Shown in pieces: positions 6,104-12,561 of a stretch of 14,868 nt of DNA. The notes beneath the pieces were generated by a model. It ran no database searches. It had not been told where the DNA came from and saw nothing but the letters and a program-made list of their open reading frames with translations. Source of the DNA: CAZPQV01 sp964588705 (GTDB taxonomy: Bacteria > Bacteroidota > Bacteroidia > Flavobacteriales > Weeksellaceae); contig CAZPQV010000054.1 in NCBI GenBank assembly GCA_964588705.1, positions 1 to 14,868 of the forward strand, given 5' to 3'. The translations under genes and the position numbers were made by a program. The number at the start of each line of letters is the position of its first letter. Positions within the stretch are counted from its first letter, which is position 1.

Positions 6104-7336
6104 CTACTCGTTTCTCAACGCTTCAATCGGTTTAATCTTACTCGCTCTGTACGCAGGAACAAACCCTGCAATAAATCCTGAAATAATCAGGCTGATGAAT
6201 GCAGCAACGATAATTCCGGTTCCAACGCTTGGTTCGAGGATGAAATATTTTTCAAGATTGTCGTCAATTAAATTTAAAGTTAAAACCGCGAGCCCGACAC
6301 CGATAATTCCCGATATCACCGTAATCGTTACACTTTCCTGAATAATCAATGCAACGATGCTTTTCGGCTGTGCTCCGATGGCTTTTCTCACACCAATTTC
6401 CTTCGTTCTTTCCTTTACAATATATACCATAATATTGCTGATACCGATGATTCCCGCCAACAGCGTTCCCATACCGATAAATCCAACAATAAAAGTTAAA
6501 ATGAACAGGAACTGGAAAGTGTCTCCAAGGTTTTTGGCGTTGTTTCTTACGATAATCGCATTTTCGTCATCCGGTGAAACTTTATGCCGGCTTTTAAGCT
6601 GTTTTTCGAGCTCGTCGCTGTAGCTGATGGCTTGAGTCGGGTTCATTTCCTGATTGTAGGTAATGTAAATGGAGTTTACCGTATCCGACCCTTTTTTCAT
6701 CTGCTGAAGCGTGGTAATCGGAATTGAAATCATACGTTCTTCCCAGTCGCCGCCCCCTTCATCGGAGAATACGCCTACAACTTTAAACATCGTTCCGTTG
6801 ATGTTGAGGTCTTTTCCAATTGGGCTTCCGTCTTTTATCAGGTCTCGCTGAACCATTCTTCCGATAACGGCAACATATTGTTTCCGAGCAAGATCGCCGG
6901 CGCTGATGTATCTTCCGTCTACAAGTTTTCGGTTTTCAATCTGTTTTTCTTCGGCGTTGGTTCCACTGATTTGATAATTACCGCTTTCCCGGCCGTATTT
7001 CACATTCATACTTGTGGAATATCTTGGAGAAGAATATTCTACTTTTTCGGGAGTGGTATTGGTAACGTTGTCGTAGTCTTCGTTTTTAAGAACGATGGTT
7101 CTGTCCGACTGAAGTCCGCCGTAAGCAATGGTTGTTTTTCTTGTAAAAATAGAGATAAGGTTCTGTGCGTCTCTCGCAAATCCCTGTGTAAATGCATTTT
7201 GTAAACCGGTTCCAATTCCGAAAAGAACGATGAAAATATACAGACCGAGCGCAACCGTAAAGCCCGAAAGAATAGTTCTCAGGACATTACTGCGAATGGA
7301 TGCAAATATTTCTTGCCAACGGTCTAAATCAAACAT
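6104..7336 (-). CDS. MacB-like ABC transporter permease (FtsX family), first of a pair
   Basis: A 410-residue inner-membrane FtsX-family permease. An N-terminal helix (about 22-45, TILSGFTVALGLYIFIVLFG) precedes a periplasmic domain (about 48-270). Three C-terminal helices follow at about 275-302, 328-352 and 375-398. The coupling motif VKERTKEIGVRKAIGAQ and the C-terminal RASKIKPIEALRNE nearly repeat those of the partner permease. The gene is 52 bases after the ATPase stop and, apart from the S23 cassette, would be followed directly by the second permease. The two permeases and the ATPase likely form a MacB- or LolCDE-like mechanotransmission complex that drives substrate from the periplasm or outer inner-membrane leaflet through the adaptor, not a channel for cytosolic solutes. 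Confidence 0.9.
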   Translation of the reverse strand: MFDLDRWQEIFASIRSNVLRTILSGFTVALGLYIFIVLFGIGTGLQNAFTQGFARDAQNLISIFTRKTTIAYGGLQSDRTIVLKNEDYDNVTNTTPEKVEYSSPRYSTSMNVKYGRESGNYQISGTNAEEKQIENRKLVDGRYISAGDLARKQYVAVIGRMVQRDLIKDGSPIGKDLNINGTMFKVVGVFSDEGGGDWEERMISIPITTLQQMKKGSDTVNSIYITYNQEMNPTQAISYSDELEKQLKSRHKVSPDDENAIIVRNNAKNLGDTFQFLFILTFIVGFIGMGTLLAGIIGISNIMVYIVKERTKEIGVRKAIGAQPKSIVALIIQESVTITVISGIIGVGLAVLTLNLIDDNLEKYFILEPSVGTGIIVAAFISLIISGFIAGFVPAYRASKIKPIEALRNE

Positions 7337-7388
7337 ATTTTTATTTTGTTTCCCGCATTTGCGGATTAATTTTCTGATTACTCATCGC

Positions 7389-8081
7389 TTATACAAGTAC
7401 TCTCTGCTCAATCACTTCATCACTTACGATAATGCCGTCTTTAAGCGTGACGTTTCTTTTTGTTTCTGCGGCAACTTCGGGTTCGTGGGTTACAACGATG
7501 ATGGTTTTGCCTTCGCGGTTAATTTCCTGCAGAAGTTTCATGATATCATAAGTTGTTTTACTGTCGAGTGCACCTGTAGGTTCATCAGCAAGTATCACTT
7601 TTGGATTGGTAATCAGTGCGCGGGCAATCGCAACACGCTGTTTTTGTCCACCCGAAAGTTCACTTGGCAGGTGATCTGCCCATTGTGCGAGGCCTACTTT
7701 TTCCAGATATTCTAAGGCCTTTCTGTTGCGTTCTTTTCTGCTGACGTTTTGATAATAGAGTGGAAGCGCAACGTTTTCAAGCGCTGTTTTATAATTGATG
7801 AGGTTAAAAGACTGAAACACAAATCCAAGAAACTTACTTCGGTATTCTGCGGCTTTGGCTTCGGAAAGAGCTTCGATTGGAATGCCGTCTAATTCATAAG
7901 TTCCTGAATCTTTTTCATCCAAAATGCCGATGATGTTCAGAAGGGTAGATTTCCCCGAGCCGGAACTTCCCATAATGGAAACAAATTCACCATTAGAGAT
8001 ATTCAAGTTCAGGCCTTTCAGAACGTGCAGTTTGCTCTTTCCTGTATCGTAAGATTTATGAAGGTCTTTTATAACTAACAT
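7389..8081 (-). CDS. ABC transporter ATP-binding protein (LolD/MacB-type)
   Basis: A 230-residue ATPase that powers the two FtsX-type permeases. All motifs are intact: Walker A GSSGSGKST (38-46), Q-loop Gln90 in GFVFQSFNL, signature LSGGQKQR (142-149), Walker B VILADEP (162-168) with the D-loop ALDS (171-174), and switch His199 in VTHE. The length and the FNL sequence after the Q-loop match the LolD/MacB/FtsE branch and not importer ATPases. It is the first gene of the operon and is transcribed divergently from nrdB across a 423-bp spacer. I could not find a convincing TAnnTTTG promoter on this strand. Confidence 0.93.
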   Translation of the reverse strand: MLVIKDLHKSYDTGKSKLHVLKGLNLNISNGEFVSIMGSSGSGKSTLLNIIGILDEKDSGTYELDGIPIEALSEAKAAEYRSKFLGFVFQSFNLINYKTALENVALPLYYQNVSRKERNRKALEYLEKVGLAQWADHLPSELSGGQKQRVAIARALITNPKVILADEPTGALDSKTTYDIMKLLQEINREGKTIIVVTHEPEVAAETKRNVTLKDGIIVSDEVIEQRVLV

Positions 8082-8504
8082 TGAGCGAAAATTGATTTAT
8101 CTGATAAGTAATGGATTTTTGACTTTTGTTACAATTCAATGACAATGTAATTTTTATTTCTTTTGTTTAATCGTAAACTCTTGATTTAAGAGGGTTGTAT
8201 ATTAAATGTTTAATTAATAATGGTCTTAAACAACGTGTATATCTTTCAATTACCGCCAAACACGCTGTAAGCGTGCACTCTGTGTGAATGTGGATAACTT
8301 TTAAGGCTTATAATGAGAGATTTAATATTAACGGCTTTTAATATATGGTCTTAATTTCTATTTTTGTTTTCAATTCTGTAGAAAAGAAATCATTAATTTT
8401 TGTGAATAATTATTGGGTGTAATTGGTGCTCAATCAGATATTTACGGTGTTTTTAGTGCTTTTCCACACAGGTTCTGTTTAACTTTTTAAAACAAAAAAT
8501 AGTA
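8082..8504. promoter_or_regulatory. Divergent intergenic region with DnaA-box cluster upstream of nrdBA
   Basis: This 423-bp AT-rich spacer holds no credible gene. Three sequences fit the DnaA consensus TTWTNCACA: TTATCCACA on the - strand at 8289-8297 (a perfect classical box), TTATTCACA on the - strand at 8401-8409, and TTTTCCACA on the + strand at 8460-8468. A rough base-composition estimate predicts well under one such match in this length. A possible -7 element TATTTTTG lies at 8359-8366 on the + strand, without a good -33 partner. A short hairpin CACGCT/AGCGTG is at 8261-8275, and TGGTCTTAA occurs twice (8221-8229 and 8346-8354). The region just before the nrdB ATG is A-rich, as usual for Bacteroidota translation starts. 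Confidence 0.55.
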
Positions 8505-9479
8505 ATGGGAATTTTTGACAAAAGAGTAAGTTATAAACCGTTTGAGTATCCGGAAGTTTTGCAGTTTATTGATGCGATAAACAAATCATTTTGGGTGCAT
8601 TCTGAAGTAGATTTTACAGCGGATGTACAGGATTTTCATTCTCAACTGGAGCCGCACGAAAAAATGGCGGTGAAACATGCTCTTTTGGCAATTGCTCAGA
8701 TTGAGGTTTCTGTAAAAACTTTCTGGGGAAATCTGTACACGCATCTTCCAAAACCGGAACTGAACGGACTTGGAGCAACTTTTGCCGAGTGCGAATTCAG
8801 ACATTCTGAAGCTTATTCAAGATTGCTTGAGGTTCTTGGATACAATGAAGAATTCCTTTCGGTAATTGAAACTCCCGCTATTAAAAAGAGAATCGATTTC
8901 CTTTCTAATGTGTTGAAGCACGCCAATTCTACCACTCCAAAAGAATATGTTTCTGCCCTCTTGCTTTTCAGTATTCTTATTGAAAATGTTTCGCTGTTTT
9001 CACAGTTTGCCATCATCCTTTCATTTACGAGGTTCAAAGGATATATGAAGAACGTGAGCAATATTATTGCCTGGACTTCCGTTGATGAGCAGATTCACGC
9101 GAACGCAGGTATTTATCTGATTAATAAAATCCGCGAAGAACAGCCCGAACTGCTTACAGATTCCGATATTGATGATATTTATACGTTGGTTGACCACTCC
9201 ATTGAGGTAGAAAGCGAAATCTTGGATTGGATTTTCGAATTGGGCGAACTGGATAATTTCTCTAAAGAAGACCTTCTGAATTTCATGAAGTACCGTGTAG
9301 ACGATTCTTTAAAGAAAATCGGTATGAAAACGAGATACAACATCACACCTGAACAATACAGACCGATGATGTGGTTTGAAGAGGAGGTTTTTGCTAATTC
9401 TCTGGACGATTTTTTTGCAAAAAGACCGGTGGATTATACCAAGCACGATAAGAGCATTACTGAAAACGATTTGTTTTAA
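8505..9479 (+). CDS. nrdB: Ribonucleoside-diphosphate reductase class Ia, beta subunit
   Basis: A 324-residue diiron-tyrosyl radical subunit of aerobic ribonucleotide reductase, which reduces ribonucleotides to deoxyribonucleotides for DNA synthesis in the cytosol. The ferritin-like ligand set is complete: E67 (AQIE), E97 and H100 (CEFRH), E160 (LIENVSLF), E195 and H198 (DEQIH). Tyr104 stands four residues after H100, the place of the radical tyrosine (Y122 in E. coli), so a radical-carrying enzyme is expected. There is no N-terminal ATP cone, unlike the NrdB proteins of some flavobacteria. The ATG is preceded by an A-rich stretch. nrdA follows after 66 bases, the R2-R1 order reversed from E. 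coli. The cluster of DnaA boxes upstream suggests control linked to replication. Confidence 0.95.
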   Translation: MGIFDKRVSYKPFEYPEVLQFIDAINKSFWVHSEVDFTADVQDFHSQLEPHEKMAVKHALLAIAQIEVSVKTFWGNLYTHLPKPELNGLGATFAECEFRHSEAYSRLLEVLGYNEEFLSVIETPAIKKRIDFLSNVLKHANSTTPKEYVSALLLFSILIENVSLFSQFAIILSFTRFKGYMKNVSNIIAWTSVDEQIHANAGIYLINKIREEQPELLTDSDIDDIYTLVDHSIEVESEILDWIFELGELDNFSKEDLLNFMKYRVDDSLKKIGMKTRYNITPEQYRPMMWFEEEVFANSLDDFFAKRPVDYTKHDKSITENDLF

Positions 9480-9545
9480 TCAATCGGAACAGACTTCAGA
9501 ATTGATATTTTAAAATTAGAACCTGAAACTCGAAACATTAAAAAA

Positions 9546-11204
9546 ATGGAAGAAAATCAACTTGATATATGGTGGCTCAACGATGAGTCGGAGCAGATGC
9601 TTAACCGCGGATATTTGCTGAAAGGTGAAACGGTAGAAGGCGCAATCGACAGAATTACAACTGCCGCAGCGAAGCGTCTTTATAAACCTGAACTGCAGCC
9701 GGCATTCAAAGAAATGATTGTGAAAGGTTGGATTTCTTTCTCATCACCGGTTTGGGCGAATATGGGAACACAGCGTGGTCTGCCGATTTCCTGTTTCAAT
9801 GTGCACGTTCCGGATAATATTGAAGGTATTACCGGTAAACTTGGTGAAGTCATTATGCAGACGAAAATTGGGGGCGGAACTTCTGGATATTTCGGAGAAT
9901 TGCGTCACAGAGGAACTGCGGTTACCGATAACGGAAAATCGTCGGGAGCGGTTTCGTTTATGAAACTTTTTGATACGGCGATGGATGTGGTTTCACAAGG
10001 CGGTGTTCGTCGCGGAGCGTTCGCGGCTTATCTGGATATTGACCACGGAGATATTGAGGAATTTCTTTCAATAAAAGATATCGGAAGCCCGATACAGAAC
10101 CTGTTTACAGGTGTTTGCGTTCCTGATTACTGGATGCAGGATATGATTGACGGCGATACTGACAAACGTAAAATCTGGGCAAGAGTATTGGAAAGCCGTC
10201 AGCAGAAAGGTTTACCATATATTTTCTTCACCGACAATGTGAACAGAAATAAACCTCAGGTTTACAAAGATTTAGGACTTCCGGTAAATGCATCGAATCT
10301 TTGTTCGGAAATCATGCTTCCTTCTTCGAAGGAGGAATCGTTTATCTGCTGTCTGTCATCGATGAACCTTGAATTGTTTGATGAGTGGAAGGATACCAAT
10401 GCCGTGAAATTGGCTATTTATTTCCTGGATGCAGTGCTTTCAGAATTCATAGAAAAAACGGAAGGAAACTATTATCTGCAGGGCGCAAGAAACTTCGCGA
10501 TGCGTCACCGTGCGCTTGGTCTTGGAGTTTTGGGCTATCATTCTTATCTGCAGAGAAATATGATTCCGTTTGAGTCTTTCCAGGCGACGCAGTTCAATGC
10601 AAGAGCATTCAGACATATCAAAGAAGAGGCGGAAGCCGCATCAAGAGAACTGGCGAACATCTACGGCGAACCTGAATTATTAAAAGGTTACGGATTGCGA
10701 AATACCACGCTGATGGCAATTGCACCGACCACTTCATCTTCGGCAATTCTTGGGCAGACTTCTCCCGGAATAGAGCCGTTTGCGTCCAACTATTACAAAG
10801 CAGGTCTGGCTAAAGGTAACTTCATGAGAAAGAATAAATACCTTGCAAAATTGCTGGAAGAAAAAGGACTGGATAACGAAGAAACGTGGAGAACCATTAT
10901 GCTGAATCACGGATCTGTGCAGCACATGACTGAACTGACCGATGATGAAAAAGCAGTATTCAAAACCTTCAAGGAAATTTCCCCAATGGAAATTGTAACA
11001 CAGGCGGCACAAAGACAGCAATATATTGATCAGGCACAGTCGTTGAATTTACAGATTCCTTCGACAATGCCGGTGAAAGATGTGAACTACGTAATGATTG
11101 AAGCGTGGAAGAAAGGCGTGAAAACATTGTATTACCAAAGAAGCTCGTCGGTTTCTAAAGAACTGATGGTGAACTTTGTGAACTGTTCCTCGTGTGAAGC
11201 GTAA
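9546..11204 (+). CDS. nrdA: Ribonucleoside-diphosphate reductase class Ia, alpha subunit (short, no ATP cone)
   Basis: The 552-residue catalytic subunit, partner of NrdB. Active-site residues align with E. coli NrdA: C83 (C225) and C268 (C462) as the reducing pair; N251, C253 and E255 (N437, C439, E441) in SNLCSE, with C253 the thiyl radical site; Y529-Y530 (Y730-Y731) for radical transfer in TLYYQ. The C-terminal tail carries C547 and C550 (NCSSCEA), the thiol pair reloaded by thioredoxin, spaced CxxC instead of the CxxxxC of E. coli. The protein starts about 140 residues closer to the first active-site cysteine than E. coli NrdA, and the C225-C439 interval is 170 residues instead of 214. 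The ATP-cone activity domain is therefore absent and the barrel is compact. A terminator follows 32 bases after the stop. Confidence 0.95.
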   Translation: MEENQLDIWWLNDESEQMLNRGYLLKGETVEGAIDRITTAAAKRLYKPELQPAFKEMIVKGWISFSSPVWANMGTQRGLPISCFNVHVPDNIEGITGKLGEVIMQTKIGGGTSGYFGELRHRGTAVTDNGKSSGAVSFMKLFDTAMDVVSQGGVRRGAFAAYLDIDHGDIEEFLSIKDIGSPIQNLFTGVCVPDYWMQDMIDGDTDKRKIWARVLESRQQKGLPYIFFTDNVNRNKPQVYKDLGLPVNASNLCSEIMLPSSKEESFICCLSSMNLELFDEWKDTNAVKLAIYFLDAVLSEFIEKTEGNYYLQGARNFAMRHRALGLGVLGYHSYLQRNMIPFESFQATQFNARAFRHIKEEAEAASRELANIYGEPELLKGYGLRNTTLMAIAPTTSSSAILGQTSPGIEPFASNYYKAGLAKGNFMRKNKYLAKLLEEKGLDNEETWRTIMLNHGSVQHMTELTDDEKAVFKTFKEISPMEIVTQAAQRQQYIDQAQSLNLQIPSTMPVKDVNYVMIEAWKKGVKTLYYQRSSSVSKELMVNFVNCSSCEA

Positions 11205-11235
11205 TGCACAAGAAACAAAACTAAATAAAAAAATG

Positions 11236-11266
11236 AAGCCGCAGATTTTTTTCTGCGGTTTTTTAT
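11236..11266. terminator. Terminator after nrdA, shared with the convergent MarR operon
   Basis: The stem 11236-11245 / 11252-11261 has a CCGCAG/CTGCGG core, one G-T wobble and a T-rich 6-base loop, followed by TTTTTTA on the + strand. On the - strand the A-run before the stem gives a U-tract as well. It separates nrdA from the MarR gene, which ends at 11263 inside the T-tract. Confidence 0.8.
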
Positions 11267-11871
11267 TTTACCATTTCAAACTCGCCGCAATCCACCCGAA
11301 TTTCCGAATCCTGCAGGTTTCTGTCAAGAAGCCTACAATAATGTTCACCATTTACGTTAGAATAATTATTACAACTGAAACACATTCGCTGCAATGAAAT
11401 AATATTCTGCTGATGAAGATTGTGAATCACATCGGTTAGACTTTTAAAAACTGTTTCTTTCTGATTTTCGGTAAGATGTTCAATAGAATTTTCAAGTCCG
11501 GAAACAAAACGCGAAGCTTTTTCCGCAATAGTTTTCCCGGTTTCTGTAAGAAGGATGATCTGACTTCTCAGATCTGAAAGATTTTCTTTTTTAGAAACCA
11601 ATGCTTTATTCTCAAGAACCTTAATGCTGTCGCTAACAGTGGCTTTGGTAATGTTGAATTCTTCCGCAAGATAACTTACGGTGCAGTATTCTTCACGGTG
11701 AAAAAGCAGGAAAATCAGAATCTGGTTTTGAATGGGGCTCAAAGAATTTTCCTTGCTCTCATTCCACAGCAAAACCCGGAGCGCATTCGAAATACGTTCC
11801 AGGGCTGCGGTAATTTTACTGTTCAGATTTTCGTTCTGATGTTCTGTGTCGAAAGATGATTTTTCAGTCAC
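11263..11871 (-). CDS. MarR-family transcriptional regulator with four-cysteine C-terminal tail
   Basis: A 202-residue regulator. The middle part is a MarR-type winged helix-turn-helix (about 45-110): LSPIQNQILIFLL, the recognition part LAEEFNITKATVSDSIKVLENKALV, and a wing DLRSQIILLTETG. Helices at both ends would make the dimer. The unusual part is the C-terminus (about 160-202), where Cys164, Cys167, Cys179 and Cys195 form C-x2-C-x11-C-x15-C, a spacing fit for zinc or an iron-sulfur cluster, or for reversible disulfides. A fifth cysteine (63) is at the start of the HTH. Its start overlaps the DUF2024 stop by 8 bases, so the genes are translationally coupled. A palindrome in the operon promoter is a likely binding site, giving autoregulation. 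The ligand or signal is unknown; I infer a redox or metal cue from the cysteines and from the thioredoxin-fold neighbour. Confidence 0.85.
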   Translation of the reverse strand: MTEKSSFDTEHQNENLNSKITAALERISNALRVLLWNESKENSLSPIQNQILIFLLFHREEYCTVSYLAEEFNITKATVSDSIKVLENKALVSKKENLSDLRSQIILLTETGKTIAEKASRFVSGLENSIEHLTENQKETVFKSLTDVIHNLHQQNIISLQRMCFSCNNYSNVNGEHYCRLLDRNLQDSEIRVDCGEFEMVK

Positions 11872-12127
11872 AATTTTCCATTTCTACAATATAGTAGCCT
11901 TTTTTGTTAATGATATCCTGAACTTCGGGTTTTGCGGATTCGATGTGACAAAACTTAGATTCTTTGGCACCGAATTCTTCGTATTTTTCATTTTTCTCCT
12001 TCAGGTATTCTTTTCCAAAACTAAAGATTTTTTCTTCATCCTTCAATTCTTCAGGCACAATGATGTCGAAATGCATCATACGCCCGTCTTCTCGTTTCAC
12101 ATAGGTGTCCCAAACTGCTGTCTTCAT
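11864..12127 (-). CDS. DUF2024 family protein
   Basis: An 87-residue small soluble protein. The opening MKTAVWDTYVKREDGRMMHF and the following DIIVPE are the recognisable start of the DUF2024 family, whose function is not known. Basic, acid-rich helices follow (KIFSFGKEYLKEKNEKYEEF), then Cys60-His61 and a C-terminal strand GYYIVEMENCD with Cys86 next to the end. The length is normal for the family. It begins 1 base after the thioredoxin-like gene and overlaps the regulator by 8 bases, so it is the middle gene of a tight three-gene operon. Cys60, His61 and Cys86 could take part in thiol or metal chemistry, but that is only suggested by context. Confidence 0.8.
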   Translation of the reverse strand: MKTAVWDTYVKREDGRMMHFDIIVPEELKDEEKIFSFGKEYLKEKNEKYEEFGAKESKFCHIESAKPEVQDIINKKGYYIVEMENCD

Positions 12128-12128
12128 A

Positions 12129-12362
12129 TTATCCTTTTACTTCGTCTATTGATGCGCCATAGTTCAGGTGTAAGATGCTTCCTGAAGGTGTTTTGAGTGC
12201 AGGAACAGATTTAACTCCTTCTCTTTCTGCATCTGCAATTCTATCTTTCTGTTCACCGAGATGAACGATTTCTACATTTTCCTTACCGATTAAATCGATG
12301 ATTTCTCTTTCGGCGTTCTGGCATACTGAGCAGCCTGCGTGATAAAAAACGGATTTTTCCAT
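12129..12362 (-). CDS. Small thioredoxin/glutaredoxin-fold protein with CSVC motif
   Basis: A 77-residue protein, first gene of its operon. The strand SVFYHAG leads into C11-S12-V13-C14, the redox-active CxxC at the start of the first helix, and the cis-proline loop SVPAL (Pro54) comes before a beta strand and a short tail. This is a minimal thioredoxin or glutaredoxin fold, close in size to NrdH-type and small glutaredoxin-like proteins. It has no signal peptide and should act in the cytosol as a thiol reductant, a disulfide relay or a metal-thiol carrier. Divergent orientation from a cysteine synthase gene, and a co-transcribed cysteine-rich MarR protein, point to thiol homeostasis. It could be a donor for the neighbouring ribonucleotide reductase, but nothing in the sequence shows that. 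Confidence 0.8.
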   Translation of the reverse strand: MEKSVFYHAGCSVCQNAEREIIDLIGKENVEIVHLGEQKDRIADAEREGVKSVPALKTPSGSILHLNYGASIDEVKG

Positions 12363-12400
12363 AATGAATATTTTTTAGTGATGCGACAAAATTGTCATTT

Positions 12401-12433
12401 CAAATATAGTAAGGAATCCTAATTAAAAACAAA
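12401..12433 (-). promoter_or_regulatory. Bacteroidota-type promoter with embedded palindrome for the thioredoxin-like/DUF2024/marR operon
   Basis: On the - strand TTTG (12433 down to 12430) and TATATTTG (12408 down to 12401, consensus TAnnTTTG) are 21 bases apart, a good Bacteroidota primary-sigma promoter. The imperfect palindrome TAGTAAGGAATCCTAATTA (12407-12425, arms matching at 7 of 9 positions, centre 12416) lies between the two elements and touches the -7 box, a position where a bound MarR dimer would block RNA polymerase. The -7 box is 39 bases upstream of the first start codon. Confidence 0.55.
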
Positions 12434-12477
12434 TTATTTATATTAAAGTTTTGTTAATAGCAACTACGCCGATCATT

Positions 12478-12504
12478 AGTATGCAATAAGACAAAAGTCA
12501 TACT
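12478..12504. repeat. Inverted repeat in front of the cysteine synthase gene
   Basis: AGTATG (12478-12483) and CATACT (12499-12504) form perfect 6-bp arms with GAC-AAAA-GTC nested inside at 12490-12499. It lies 58 bases before the start codon, in the divergent spacer, and may be an operator or mRNA hairpin for the cysteine synthase gene. No convincing + strand promoter with normal spacing was found here. Chance is possible. Confidence 0.25.
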
Positions 12505-12561
12505 GTTTGTATTTCAGTAAATTAATAAATCGTAGTATATTTATAAGCAAAATGAAAACTT

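Noticed and set aside
7353..7364. CCGCATTTGCGG hairpin as REP element or terminator between ATPase and permease
   Set aside because: Only 4-5 bp of stem, occurs once and has no T-tract on the coding strand; the genes are clearly one operon.
7128..7715. 195-codon + strand open frame spanning the permease-ATPase junction
   Set aside because: It crosses two well-supported - strand genes and has no recognisable domain.
8082..8504. Chromosomal replication origin (oriC)
   Set aside because: Three DnaA boxes and AT-rich sequence are suggestive, but there is no dnaA, dnaN, gidA/mnmG or similar marker gene here and the boxes are spread out. Regulation of nrdBA is the simpler reading.
9480..9545. Small gene or regulatory RNA between nrdB and nrdA
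   Set aside because: The 66-base spacer has no start-stop frame of note and no hairpin; it looks like an ordinary intra-operon spacer.
11846..12196. 116-codon + strand open frame opposite DUF2024
   Set aside because: Phe-rich antisense translation; the - strand frames have family signatures and tight operon spacing.
12363..12561. Riboswitch (for example SAM-type) before the cysteine synthase gene
   Set aside because: The leader has only short inverted repeats and no multi-helix conserved pattern or terminator ahead of the start codon.
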